Assembly: GCA_021234155.1 (NCBI GenBank) | Contig: JAJEKV010000036.1 | Span: 9,129,426 to 9,193,425 of the forward strand | DNA: 64,000 nucleotides | Reading direction: 5' to 3' | DNA from: Isoetes taiwanensis | Lineage: Eukaryota; Streptophyta; Lycopodiopsida; Isoetales; Isoetaceae | Part shown: piece after piece, positions 1 to 12,659 of the stretch | Layout of the letters: every line of letters begins with the position of its first letter | Position numbering within the stretch: the stretch's first letter is position 1 | Translations under genes and position numbers: made by a program | The notes under the pieces: generated by a model | The model's database searches: none | Seen by the model: only the letters and a program-made list of their open reading frames with translations | What the model was told of the DNA's origin: nothing

Positions 1-768
1 CTTCTAGGCCTCTTGGGCACCTTTGGCTGCCTTTTATGAAAGACATAAGCGTCTCTTCCTTGTGATCAAAGGATGCTCATCGACCACCAAATCTTCCACA
101 TGGCCTTGGGTGGGCCTTGGGGTGTGTAGTTCAGTAGGGCATTCTAGAGTATCACCATTCTTGTGTGTAATAAATCTAATTGGCCATCTCAACTGAGCTT
201 GGGACTCCAGAGACCCTGAGCACACAATGCAATCACTAGAGCTTCCACGGACATGATAGTATCAACTTCGATAAGAAGCTTCACAATGCCAACTCCAAGA
301 TGTTCATCTCCCCAACCTCTCATCATTCACACTATCAAATGGATCAACTGCAGGTTATTATGCCCTCTGCAAATACCGTCTGGTTGCAAGGGTGCAACAA
401 AAGGCAACCCATCTTCCTCCATTGGAGCCTAGGGCAATGGCCTCCTTTGGACTTCCCTGGCTCCATTTTACTCATCTCACATGCTCCCTGAATGAAAAAG
501 CTCACATTAAAACCATATAGCCCCAAACACCACAAATATGACCATATGAACCATATAAAACCATACAAACATATTAAATATAACCATATTAAATCATACA
601 ACCATATTAACTAAAATCATTATAACCATATTAAAGCATACAACCACACTCATTCTAAACCATATGTGAACATTGTAACCATATATACCATTGATACTAT
701 TCAACCATTGAAACCTTATTAAATACATAAGATAACATATATAAACATATAACCTACCCTTTCATATC
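1..768. repeat. AT-rich low-complexity stretch with ACCATATTAAA-type repeats
   Basis: No convincing gene is seen in the first 0.77 kb. From about 500 to 760 the sequence is a degenerate run of short motifs such as ACCATATTAAA, AACCATAT and CATACAACC, repeated irregularly. This looks like a decayed minisatellite or AT-rich intergenic DNA. The short open frames in this stretch have no recognisable domain. Confidence 0.5.
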
Positions 769-1180
769 TTGGCATGGCCACGTGGCGCCTCTTCAGAGGC
801 TGAAACCGTGGCCGCGTCGCTATCCGCCTCGCCCGCGTCATGGAGGGCATGGCCCTGCGTGGCAGTATATTATTGCACTTTTACGAGGTTGAGGGTGCGG
901 CCCGGTAACCGCACCCTCTTCCTCTCCCCTCCCACCATTCTTCCTCCCCCTGTTTTCTCGATCACTCTTGAGCTCCACGTTTTCCTTAAGCGCCCGGCTT
1001 TTCCGTCCGGCGTCGTCGACCGGCGATTCAAGGACATCTTATGGCGGCGGCTTGGTCGACGGATCGGGGGCGTCCCAAATAGCCCAAAGTTCTCGCGCAG
1101 ATTCATTGTTCGCCGGCGTTACCGAGAAGAAAGTGAGGCCCTTTTTTAGTGCTTGCTTTTTTAGTTTTTGTAAGTCTTTT
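769..1180 (+). promoter_or_regulatory. GC- and CpG-rich patch, possible promoter and first exon
   Basis: Base composition changes sharply from AT-rich to CpG-rich at about 770 and returns to T-rich at about 1140. A pyrimidine-rich leader (about 915-965) is followed by an ATG at 1041 (ATGGCGGCGG). That frame closes after 13 codons, but a splice donor-like A|GTGAGG lies near 1129-1135, so the patch could be a 5' exon of a gene running rightwards. Another frame through the patch is open for about 126 codons but has no recognised domain and a very basic composition. Without transcripts this is only a candidate gene start. Confidence 0.25.
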
Positions 1181-1889
1181 TAGTGCATTTTTTCTTATAT
1201 TACGTTGTTAGAGGCTCTTATTAATCCACGATACAATTTCTGGCCGACAAATCCTTATTCACGCTTTGTCAGCGACTATACCCACATGGGCGAACTTCGG
1301 AAGCCTCCTCCTCATCCAAAGCAAATCTTCCGGTATGTTTTTGTAATATCATACCCTTTTTAATCTCATTTTTTAAATCTTGTTCTCCACTTTTCTCCGT
1401 CTTGTTCTCCAGCGTTCTCTGTTTTCTCATTAATCTTATTAATCTTTGTATTGTTTTCTCTTTTTTGTTATCTTTTTCTTGCTTGTGGTTGAATTGAATA
1501 CATTGTGCAGGGCACAAGTGAGAATAGTGGTTATAGTAGCAAAGCAAACCGAGATAGAAATCATCGAGACTGGTGTTAGGAAGTAAGATATTGCGAGCAT
1601 TAATGAAAAAATAACTAGGAATGTCTTTCTCCCAAAAAATTGAGAATAGGAATTGCTTCACAATCTCCATTTCTAACTCACAAAGAAATCCACTGCAGGA
1701 GACATGCGAAAGGGAGTGGCGAGTTGAGAATACTTCACTTGCCAACGGTCAGGAAGTACAGGCCTTCTTCACCGACTTCATTAGAACTTCTCCTTCCTTG
1801 GGCAGAAGAGGGAGTGTACACTGGACTGCTATTGGAGGGATTCTCGACTTCCATTCTGATTGCACTGACTACCCAATGTCTTCACATTC
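1181..1889. other. No recognisable feature
   Basis: This T-rich stretch between the CpG-rich patch and the satellite-like repeats has no open frame with a recognisable domain. It may be the intron that would follow the candidate exon upstream. Confidence 0.3.
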
Positions 1890-3060
1890 TTTAGAACCTG
1901 GCGGCCTTCTTTGAGTGAGAATGTGAGTCGAAATGGCTCTTTGTGCGTCGCCCGAGGTGCCTCCCACCGGTCGAGCCACTCTCCTTGAACCATGCTCGCC
2001 GAATATTGCGAGGGACTGGCTCCGGGTGTTGGAGGCACGGCGACTTAACCCTTTGAGGTGCTGGCGGCTTTCTACCGACTTCGTGAATTCGAGAAAACCT
2101 TGAGACTCTAGTGCACTCTAAAGCTGGCTGAGCCGTCTCAACCACTCTCCTTCTATCTTCCTGGGACATTGCGAGAGGAAGTGGTTTTGGCTACTATGCA
2201 GTGCTCTGCTTAACTTAATTCTCACAGTATTGGTGCCATGATGGCCTCTACCCAATCAAAGGCCGAGTCTCCTTGAACCATCTTAGTCGAATATTGCGAA
2301 GGGGATGGGCTCGATGGGTGGAGAACCCTCGGCGGCTAACCATGAGTTTCTTTAGGCTGCTTTCGGCTGGTGTGAAGTCGGCATAAGTCTAGTGCACTCT
2401 AGAGGCTGGCTTTGAGGCGGTCTTAAACACTCTCTTCTATCTTCCTGGGACATTGCGAGAGGAAGTGTTTTATTTGTCTGCGACCAACTAACAACCCAAT
2501 TCTCACGTGTGTGTGGTGTGATGGCCTCTACCCAATCAAGGGCCGTCTCGCCCGAACTTTCTTACCGTGAATATTTAGAAGGGGATGGGCTACGATTTAG
2601 TGGAGAACCTCTACAACTAACCACGGGAAACCACCGAGCTTCGCGTATGCATTCGGCTCATGATGGAATGCCTTACTAACCCAGAGCACTCCATGTGTAC
2701 TAGCAGGAGTTACGGATGGCCAAGGCATTCTCGACTGCGAGTGGGCTCTGAAACGAAGCCAAGCATTCTCGACTTCGCAGAATTGAGAATCCCTTAACCG
2801 ACCAATTCTCATGCGGTATGGTGGCCCTCGACCCGGTCGAGTCACTCTCCTTGAACCATCTTAGTCGAATATGCGAAGGGGAGGGCTTCGGGCCCAGTGG
2901 AAGCTGAGGGAAACCCTGACCCGAGGAAGCCAAGGCTTGCATTCTCTACAGTCTTGACTTTCTATTCTCACGTTTTTAGTCCCAAGTGCCTCTCTAGCTC
3001 GCTGCGAGCCACTCTCCTTGAACCATCTTCCTCGAATATTGCGAAGAGTCGTTTCGGACG
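1890..3060. repeat. Degenerate tandem satellite, about five units
   Basis: A core resembling CTCCTTGAACCATCTTAGTC followed by GAATATTGCGAAGGGGA recurs at about 1977, 2268, 2550, 2845 and 3013. The spacing is roughly 280-295 bp for the first four units and about 165 bp before the last. Units also share a motif like CTCACGTG...GGTGTGATGGCCTC and fragments of the CTCGACT(T)CGCGA palindrome found further right. The units differ by many small indels. No coding function is supported. Confidence 0.6.
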
Positions 3061-5228
3061 AGGTGGAGGCCCTCCGACTAACTACAAGAGGATGCATTTG
3101 AACCGCATCTCTCGGGCCTTTAGTCCTAGCCCGATCTATGTACAACATTCCAAGTAAATAGTCCATGAAAAAACACACCTAAAAGCGAACTGTTTTTACC
3201 CCGATTCAATGTTTTCCTTCTTAGCATCTCTCAACCTAGAGAGTAAATCATCTCTAAGCTGAAAAATGCCGGACAAGGAAACACTGAATCCGAGCTTATC
3301 AGCGGTTCCATTATTTAAACACATACGGCATGTTCTACAAAAGCTTAAATAACATAGGCATCTCTGAAACTCACCTCTTCAATGCCGGTAATTCCTTGGG
3401 CCATTGTATCCGCGGATCCCGCCTCACCCGTAGTCTTTGCTTCTTACGTCTCTCTTCAAGAGTGTATTACATCTAATACATCATCACTGCGATTCTCGTT
3501 ATCCCCTTTCCATGGCTTCCAGCTGTAGAGTTCCCTGTCACGGCTCCTCTCCCGCTTCCTACCTTAGCTCGTGCTGCTCATCGATCAAATCAACGCTTTG
3601 CAATAGGGCGCGTGGTCGGAAAAAACACACATATGCAAGGCGCCAGCGACTTACCAGCGTCGGCGCCATTCTAAGTCGCTATTCCGATGATCCCCTCCGA
3701 CCTCGAGTTCCCCAATGCCGCAGGGAAGATAAACTACGCTCCACTCACTTAGTCCCTTGATGTGATTAAATTTGAAATAGTGTTTGGCCGGGCTAAAGCC
3801 GACCGTGGCCGCATACCCTTAGCCCGCTTTTTTCATAAATGATTGCATGTCCTTAACTTCAAATTAAAGAACACGCCCGATCTTTTTACATGGAGTCCTA
3901 AAACTCACAACGGAGGAAACTTAATTTACGAGTCGTCCGAAGAAGGATGAGAGGGCATACGGACATGACTCAGATCCAAGAAGTCGGCTGGGAGGATGCT
4001 TACGCCGGCGGCGACAAGAAGAAGACAAACACCCCGGGTGAGCTCGAGGAGTTTTCTTTTTGTGAATACCCTTAAGTGATCCATCTTTTCTTCTTCTTAC
4101 GGCATTCACCTCCCGGACTCGGTGATCAGCGGCGAACTCCATTCTTAAATCATCGAGGACTGGAGACAGGCTTCTTGAAAGGGGAGCGGCGGATTCTTGG
4201 TGGTATGTCGGTATCGACAAGTGGGAAGGAGAAAGATCTGTTTCTACACCAAAGGGACAAAGAAAGAGCTCGGAGACAAGTACAAAGAAAATGGTGTTGT
4301 GCTCTCGAATCTGCGCCTTGGTCCACATTTAACACTACATGTCCGAGGGCGCGAGAAAGAGTAAGTTCTATCGCACCAAAAATTAGCGGTTCAAATTATT
4401 CTCACTCTTCCATGAGCAAGGCTAAGGGCACGAAAAAAAGGCCAGCCTTTAAATTGTCGAGAACCTTGGGTGGAAGGATCTGGAAGGGATGAAGGAGGCG
4501 AACCCAACATCCAGGGAGCTTGGTATGGAGATTTCGCAGTCGGGAAAAAGCGCCAATGGGAGCTTCAAAAGCTACGTGCTGAAGACTCTACAACACTTCT
4601 GCGATTTGGGGAATGAAGTTGTGGTTCATACACAAAAAGTCCACCAAAAACAAAGATGGGATGATGACACCACGGGAGGAGTCGATAGCCGAAGGAGCGA
4701 AGATATAGTCGACTCCCCAAACCTCGATCCAGATGATCGATCAGGATTTCCTGAGAGAGGGGCACAGAAAATGGAGCGTCTAGGTCATTATCAGATTAGG
4801 AATATCACAATAAGCCGCTTCTTTGGACATTAGGCGGCTGAAGGTTTGCACGGAGATGCAGTCTTGTTCAACCACGAGGAATTTAATCCGGCACACATCT
4901 TTGGAGATTACGAACCGATGGTGCGACATCCTCTACCGAGATCCAATGCCCTGGGATGTCATACCTTTTAGCAGAATCGGCAGGTGAGTTGTTCAGCTGG
5001 AAGTGCGAGGAAGATCACGAAGGAAAAAGAAGTCCGTTCCGGTTGTAGGCGGTGAAAGATTCGGTGAGGGCGGCTCAAGTATTACCCGCATTCGAGAAGG
5101 AGGTGCATAAAGGATCAAGGATAGATATGCCAGCGAGAGTGCAGAGTTCTTTACGGAGACGCCCGACAACGAATCGGCGGCATTAGCCAACTGCCCGAAC
5201 ACAATAGCGTGAAGTGCGGCCCACGAAG

Positions 5229-5641
5229 GTAAATAACTCTACGAATCTTTCCATTCTCGACTTCGCGAAAGTCGAGAAAGCCCCGCCATCCTAACATTTG
5301 CCGTTATCCAGCGGCCTTTCGACTGTGATGCGAAATGAAAGCCGGAGTAACCTGAAAAATCAAAGGATGTGGAGCTTTCTCACTTCCTCAAAACCCCCCG
5401 AAAAGAAAATTAGACATTCAATGGGACTTTCATGACTTGAGAAAGCCCTCCATCCTAACATTTGCCGATTATCATTTGGGGTTTCTACGACTCGCTGAGT
5501 CGAAGCGAGATAATCGAAAATCAAAGGATCGCGAGCTTTCTCGACTTCATGAGTGCCCAAAGTAAAAAGAAAATTAGACATTCAAGGGACTTTCTGTTTC
5601 GAAACCCGGGCTACTATTCTTGTTTATTCCGGTGTTTGTAG
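5229..5641 (+). other. Intron with palindromes in tandem copy 1
   Basis: A donor GAAG|GTAAATAAC at 5229 and an acceptor GTGTTTGTAG ending at 5641 match the equivalents in copy 2 (10408 and 10828). The interval is full of broken copies of the CTTTCTCGACTCGCGAG palindrome at about 5255, 5320, 5375, 5430, 5485 and 5533. Splicing is inferred from the conserved GT...AG ends only. Confidence 0.45.
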
Positions 5642-7469
5642 ATACTTTCATGCTCGACATTGGTACATTGTCTGAATGCAGCCCTTATCCCTCGACCAGA
5701 TCATACACGCTAGGGCAAATGCAATTGGAAAGCATTGGGTTGTCCTCCAAGATCCTAAAGGAAACAGAGGCTCCCTCGGATAAGTGGAAGACCTTTGAGA
5801 AACTATGCAAGATATGTTCTTTGGAGGGACGAGAAGATAGCGAGGGAGAGGAAGAAGAGGAGAAGAAAGAGAGAACACCAAGGAAAGGCGGGAGTCTCTC
5901 TCGTGACCAATATGACCTCATTCTTAGCACCGAAGGCCTCGGGGAGAAATGGACCGACATATATGGGCTCAATGGACAAGAGGCAAGGCGAAGGACAATG
6001 GAGAATTTCCAAAGCGGGACCTCCCAAGTTGTTTGGACAAGCGGTTCATAGAAGAGGATACGGGGCCTCCGGACAAAAAACGTTTGACCTACAAAGCAAA
6101 ATCTTGGAGGAACAATCTGGCGAGGAAGACCGAGAGTTCTAAGTGCGGGGCCTTAAAGGATTATGCCACGGTCCTAAAGCTGACGGCGTGCGCGCGTTAG
6201 AAAGGCATCCGCGGAGTTACTGCAGCGTTGCATCTAATGAATACCATGATTTTGATTATTACAAGGAAAAGGCTGCCCTTGATGAGGAAGACATGAAGGA
6301 ATTGAACCGTCTATGTCAACCCTACATCAACACCAAGCTGGCGTAGCGTCAAAACCCTTCCCTTTCCCCAGGCGTGCTATGGCAATTCTGAAAAGGAAGC
6401 TTGGATCAGGGTGGTCCCATTTAAGGCGGGACATAGCTCCCCATTTGGTTACTTTGGGACACAAGGGATTTGGTGGTGCGAGGCGGCACTGACCCGTGGC
6501 ACTATTTGCCATCAATATGATCGAAGACCCCACCCTTTTTTATGACAAAGCGACATAGAGCGATGGTACAAAGGCGATAATGCGGACATGACCGACTGGA
6601 TACTTTAGGTTTCCTTGTCTTTGCATGCCGGGCAATCAAACAACTCTTTGTCTCCCAATGGCGCTGATATTAACTTCACCAACAAGATCATGCACTCCAT
6701 ATCTGAAACTTGATCATGAGTGCGGACTTGGCTTTAGAAGGCACCAAACTTTTGCCAACATAGTTTTGGTTTTGATTTCAAGATCGGCGGTCGACTGGAT
6801 AGGGTGGTGGTCTGGCGAGCATCATTATCTCGACAAGTTCATGATCTCTCAAGAGCGGATGGAACCCCGGAAGGGGGGGTTTATGGAGGATGTTCCATCG
6901 ATGGACAAGGTCAGCAAAGATGGTGCGACCAGGTCCTATACATAGAATTCCTATCGACCAAGAGTTATCAAAGTACTTCATAACCAGCTTGAGGTGAGGA
7001 AGATCAAATTGTCGCGAGTGGTACATGAATAGCTGTTCTTCTCGGGGGCTATCTTTGTTTGGAATGAAACCTATATCCGTGGTTGGAAATAAGGACATGG
7101 TAGAAACCATTCAACATACACGGATCTCGCTTCATGAGCATTTCAAGGGAGGAAGACAAATGGGCAATAAAGATGGCGAGGACGAGGGAGACAAACTGGT
7201 GAGGAGATGAGGATGTCGAAGGTTTGGACCAATGCTTTGCCGAAAACATTATTGAAAACACGAGATTGAGGTGAGTTTACTTTGCTCTATCGGTGTTTTG
7301 CAAATTCGCTGAGTCGAAAACTTCGTTCCTTTCAATACCTTTTCATTCTCGACTCGTAGTCGAAAACTCGTTCCTTTCGGCCCGGATGTCATCATTTTAA
7401 AGGGAATTTCCCGAGTCAGCGACTCGATCATCGTGTCAATGGATTCAGCGGTTCCGTCAGCGAGAGAAT

Positions 7470-8230
7470 GAGAATGAAAATCGAGCAGAAAGACACCGCT
7501 CACGGCCAGAAAGAACACGAAAAGATAATGATCCCGCATTTGGATCCCCAGATGAACCCGAAAAATATATCGAGCCAAACTCAAAGCTGGGATCAACCGG
7601 GTCCCACCAAGCTTGTAATATTTGATCAATGGAGTATTAGCTGCAAAGTATACCACGACAAAAGACGTCCCGAGATTAACTCGCCATCCCGGTGGAAAAC
7701 GAGCATAAAATAGTGTATCCGGAGGCCTAGAGCTAAAGGAAATTATTGGTCGGTGCCCGCACGGATTCGCGGGCATATGGTCTTGTATGGCAAAGAAAAT
7801 ATTGTCAATGTTCTTGGTGCGTTCTCGGCATTTCAGTTTTGAAGTTCAAGCTCGTTGTGGTGGTTCAAAGGGTCGAAAGAGCATGTGAAGGGAATTTCAT
7901 CCAAACACAAAGGGAAGCTTCATAATGGTGAAAGCAATGATTGTGGTTTATGAGTTTATTCTAAGACTATGGTAAACATTAAACACGCCGATCATAGACG
8001 ACTACCACAAGTGCTATCATAACGCGAAAATACAATCATTGCTAAGCCATATCGACCAAGAATATGAGATCTGATAGGTGGTTATCCTGATCATCCTCCG
8101 CTTTCTATGAACTTTCAAGCTCCTTGTCGCCGGCTGTGCTTACTTAACTATCCCGAGTCTCACCAACCCGATTCAGAGAGCGTCGACGAAAGCTATGGAC
8201 GACAAATACTTTGGTGAACAAGAAGAGTGA
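7470..8230 (+). pseudogene. Degraded FCP1/HAD-like domain, tandem copy 1
   Basis: This matches the better preserved domain at 12660-13440 but is heavily disrupted. The first acidic motif is lost: where copy 2 reads FDVNGVL, copy 1 reads FDQWSIS after a small deletion near 7622. The stretch covering motifs II-IV (7780-8225) has several frameshifts, and part of the region equivalent to 13280-13345 is replaced by unrelated-looking bases. It ends with the same MDDKYFGEQEE tail and TGA at about 8228. It cannot encode a working phosphatase. Confidence 0.6.
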
Positions 8231-10407
8231 CCGCCGATATAGTCAAATTGTGTGAATATTGTAATCAACGTGAACACACATTTTGTAATGAATATACTTG
8301 TATATTGAGGTTGATGCTCTCGACTCACTAGCCCAGAAAGGCACGCTTTGGTCGTGGTTGATGAAATGCTTGTACAATCCCATTATGATAATGCTTGGTA
8401 CATTACTGGTCTTTCTATTCGCCATCGGCGGAAAGGCATGAAAGCATCTCAATCTAGAGAGTAAATCATCTCTGCTGAAAATGGACAAGGAAAACACACG
8501 GACCGCCGAGCTTAATGCCAGCCCATTATTTAAACACATACTGATGTTCTACGTTTAAATAACATAGGCATCTCCGAACTCAAATTCACGAGTACCCTAA
8601 ACATCGTATCACGGATCCCGCACTTCACCCGCAGTCTGCTCTTCCTCGGCCGGGTTCCTTCAAGAGTGTATTCGGTATCTAACATACTGTGACACCGCGA
8701 CCAGATCCCCTTCCATGGCGCCCGCAGTTGTAGAGTTCCCGTGGTTCCGCGCCCTTCCGCCTGCCCAGTCTGCGTTTGACGCATCAAATCAACCGGCCAA
8801 TAGGACGCCAGGGTCGAAAACACACATATGCAAAGTGCTTGACTTCTGTCCTTGGCCGCCATTAGAGTCGCTAACTTGATCGATGATCCCTCCGACCTCG
8901 AGTTCCCCAATGCCGCAGGGAAGATAAACTACGCTCCACTCTTAGTCCCTTGATGTGATTAAATTTGAAATAGTGTTTGGAAATTTCATGCGACCGTCTT
9001 TGTACCTTAGCCAGCTTTTTTCATAAATGATTGCATGTCCTTAACTTCAAATTAAAGAAATGCCCGATCTTTTTTACATGCGGTCCCAAAACTCATAGCG
9101 GAGGAAACTTAATTCTGAAGTCGTCCGAAGAGGATGAGAGGGCATCTGAGACATGACTCCGTCCAAGCGCCCGGAGGGATGCTTAGCGGCAGCAAGAAGA
9201 AGAAGACAAACACCCGGTGAGCTCACGAGGTTTTTCTTTTGTGAATACCTTAACTGGATCCATCTTTTTCTTCTTGCATTCACCTCGGACTCCACTGGTG
9301 ATCATGGCGAACTCCATTCTTCATCCATCGAGGACTGAGACAGAGCTTCTTGAAACAGCGGCAGATTCTTGGTGGTATGTCGAGGTATCGACAAGTGGGA
9401 AGGAGAAAGATCTGTTTCTACACCAAAGGGACAAGAAGAGCTCCGGAGACAAGTACAAGAAAATCGGTGTTGTGCTCTCCGTCTCTGCGCCAGATTCGAA
9501 GCATTTAACACTACATGTCGAGGACTGCCAGAAGAGTAAGTTCTATCGCACCAAAAAATTAGCAGTTTCAAATTATTCTCACTCTTCCATGAGCAAGGCT
9601 AAAGGCACCGAAAAAAAGCGGCGCTTTTAAATTCGAGAACCTTGGGTGGAAGGATCTGGAAGGGATGAAGGAGGCCTAACCCTAACATCCGGGGAGCTTG
9701 GTATGGAGATTTCCCGAGTCAGGGAAAAACTGTTCAATACGGGGAGCTTCACTTCTACTGTGCTGAAGACTCTACAACACTCTGCAGTGGGGAATGAAGT
9801 TGTGGTTCATACACAAAAAAGTCCACCAAAAAACAAAGATGGGGATGATGACACCACACGGGAGGAGTCAGATGACGAAGGAGACGAAGATATGGTCGAC
9901 TCCCAAACCTCGATCGGATGATCGGATCAGGATTTCACGAGAGGGGCCTGAGAAAATGGAGCCGTCTAGCTTCCCGGTATTATCCGTTAAGAATATCACA
10001 CAAAGCTGCTTCTTTGGACATTAGGCGGCTGAAGGTTTGCACGGAGATGCCGTCTTGTTCAACCAATAGAATTTAATCCAGCACATCTTTGGAGATTCAA
10101 CTGATAGTGCGACATCCTGTGCTGCGATCAATGCCCAAGCGGATGTCATACCTTTTAGCGGTCGGCAATTGAGTTGTTCAGCCGAAGTCCGAGGAAGATC
10201 TGAAGGGAAAAGAAGTCCGTTCGGTTGTAGGCGGTTCAATTGGTGAGGGCGTCAAGTATTGCGAGCGGAGAAGGAGGTGCATAAAGGATCAGGATATAGA
10301 TATGCCAGCGAGTCACGAGGATTCTTTGGCCGCAGGCGACAAGAACCGTAGCGGCCAGCATTAGCCCTTTGCGAGGAACACAATAGCGGCGAAGTGCCAT
10401 GCGTAAG

Positions 10408-10828
10408 GTAAATAACTCTCTGAATCTTTCCATTCGACTCGCGAGTCGAAAGCCTACCATCCTAACATTTGCGATTATCAGCGGCCTTTCTCGACTCGCG
10501 AGTCGAAAGCCAGAGTAAATAACTGAAAATCAAAGGATGTGGAGCTTTCGACTCGCGAACCAAAAAATAACCCGATAAAAGAAATTAGACATTCAATGGG
10601 ACTTTCTCGAAGAAAATACCATCTAACATTTCGCCGATTATCACTGGGGTTTCTCCATTTCGCGAGTCGAGAAAGCCAGATAATGAAAAATCAAAGGATG
10701 TAGAGCTTTCTCGACTTCGCCGAAACCCCCGAGAAGTAAAAAGAAAATTAGACATTCAAGGGACTTTCTCGACTCGCGAGTCGAAAAACCGAGGGCTACT
10801 ATTTTCATTGTTATTCGGGTGTTTGTAG
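10408..10828 (+). other. Intron carrying clustered palindromes, tandem copy 2
   Basis: The donor is GTAAG|GTAAATAAC (GT at 10408) and the acceptor GGTGTTTGTAG (AG at 10827-10828). Inside, near-perfect or perfect halves of the palindrome CTTTCTCGACTCGCGAGTCG occur at about 10432, 10493, 10549, 10652, 10708 and 10768, roughly every 60 bp. Copy 1 has an intron in the same place with the same architecture. Confidence 0.45.
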
Positions 10829-12470
10829 ATACTTTCATGCTCGACATTGGTACATTGTCCGAATGCACCCTTTATCCCGACCGGATCATACACGCTAGGC
10901 AACAAAGGGAAAGCATTGGGTTGTCCTCAAGATCCTAAAGGAAACAGGGGCTCCCTCGGATAAGTGGAAGACCTTTGAGAAACTATGCAGGATATGTTCT
11001 CACTGGAGGGACAGAAGATGACGAGGGAGAGGAAGAAGAGGAGAAGAAGAAGAGAACACCAAGGAAAGGCGGGAGTCTCTCTCAGACAATATGACCTCAT
11101 TCTTAGCAATCGAGGCGGTCTGGGAGAAATGGACCTATATATGGGCTCAATGGACAAGAGGCAAGTCAGGGCGACAATGGAGAATTTCCAAGCGGGCCGA
11201 CCCCAAGTTGTTTGACAAGCGGTTCATGAAGAGGATACATGTGGCCTCACCGGACAAAGAAACGTTTGACCTACAAGGCAAAATCTTGGAGGAACAATCC
11301 TCGGCGAGGAAGACCAGAGTTCTAAATTGCGGGGCCGCAAAAGGGATTATGCCACAGTCCTAAAGCGGCGGCGTCGCGTTAGAAGAAGGCATCACGGAGT
11401 TCTCAAGAACGTTGCATCTAATGAATACCATGATTTTGATTATTACAAGGAAAGGCTGCCCTTGATGAGGAAGACATGAAGGAATTGAACCGCCTATGTC
11501 AACCCTACATCAACACCAAGCTGAAGCGTAGCGTCAAAACCCTTCCTTTCCCCTCGAACGATGCTATGGCAATTCGAAAGGAAGCTTGGATTCGGGGTGG
11601 TCCCATTTAAGGCATTTATAGCTCCCCATTTCGTTTACTTTGGGACACAAGGGATTTGGTGGTCCGGAACTGCACTGACCCGTGGCACTATTTGCCATCA
11701 ATATGATCGAAGACCCCACCCTTTTTATGACAAAGCCGACATAGAGCAAAGGGGTACAAGGCGATGTCCGGACATGACCGACCGGATACTTTCAGTTTCC
11801 TTGTCTTTTTGCATGCCGGGCAATCAAACAACTGCTTTGTCTCCCAATGGGCAAATGACTGATATTAACTTCACCAACAAGATCATGCACTCCATATACG
11901 AACTTGATCATGAGTGCGGACTTGGCTTGCCAAGGCACCAAGCTTTGCCAACATAGTTTTGGTTTTGATTTCAAGATCGGCAATCGACTGGATAAGTGGT
12001 GGTCTAGCGAGCATCATTATCTCGACAAGTTCATGATCTCTCAAGAGCGGATGGAACCCCGGAAGGGGGCAGGTTTATGGAGGATGTTCCATCGATGGAC
12101 AAGGTCGGCAAAGATGGTGCGGCCGGGTCCTATACATAGAATTCCTATCCGCCAAGAGTTATCAAGTACTTCATAACCAGCTTGGTCGAGGAAGATCAAA
12201 TTGTATCACGAGTGGTACATGAATGGCCTTGTTCTTCTCTCGGGGGCTATCTTTGTTTTGGAATGAAACCTATATCCGTGGTTGGAAATAAGGACATGGT
12301 AGAAACCATTCATCATACACGGATCTGCTTCATGAGCATTTCAAGGGGAGGAAGACAAATGGAAGCGATAAAGATGGCGAGGGCGAGGGAGACAAACCCG
12401 CGGAGATGAGGATGTCGAAGGTTTGGACGAGAATCTTTGCCGAAAACATTATTGAAAACCTGAGATTGAG

Positions 12471-12640
12471 GTGAGTTTACTTTTGCTCTATTTGGTGTTT
12501 CTCGACTTCGAGTCGAAAAAACTCGTTCCTTTCAATACCTTTTTCTTTTCATTCTCGACTCGCGAGTCGAAAAAACTCGTTCCTTCGGACGGATGTCATC
12601 ATTTCGAGGAATTCGGTCAACGACTCGGATCATTGTCAAT
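12471..12640 (+). other. Start of second palindrome-bearing intron, copy 2
   Basis: The donor GAG|GTGAGTTTAC lies at 12471 and is conserved at 7271 in copy 1. The following sequence holds palindrome copies at about 12497 and 12557, each followed by AAAAAACTCGTTCCTT. The acceptor is not clear; it must precede the coding stretch that begins near 12660. Confidence 0.35.
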
Positions 12641-12659
12641 GGATTCCAAATCGGTTCAC

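Larger units (their letters stand above)
3225..8440 (+). repeat. Copy 1 of a ~5.2 kb tandem duplication (decayed gene segment)
   Basis: This block and the next one (8443-13672) are head-to-tail copies. Landmarks occur in the same order in both: the TTTAAACACATAC stretch (3320 and 8530), CCATGGC (3510 and 8713), a region ending in CTTCTTTGGACATTAGGCGG (about 4820 and 10010), a Glu/Lys-rich stretch (about 5840 and 11030), an intron donor GAG|GTGAGT (7271 and 12471) and the HAD-like 3' part. Copy 1 differs from copy 2 by very frequent 1-10 base insertions, deletions and replacements, concentrated in CG-containing strings. No long reading frame survives. It is either a decaying pseudogene or a poorly resolved consensus. 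Confidence 0.7.

Noticed and set aside
769-1149. 126-codon plus-strand frame as a protein gene
   Set aside because: It arises from GC-rich composition, is very Arg-rich, has overlapping open frames on both strands and no recognisable domain.
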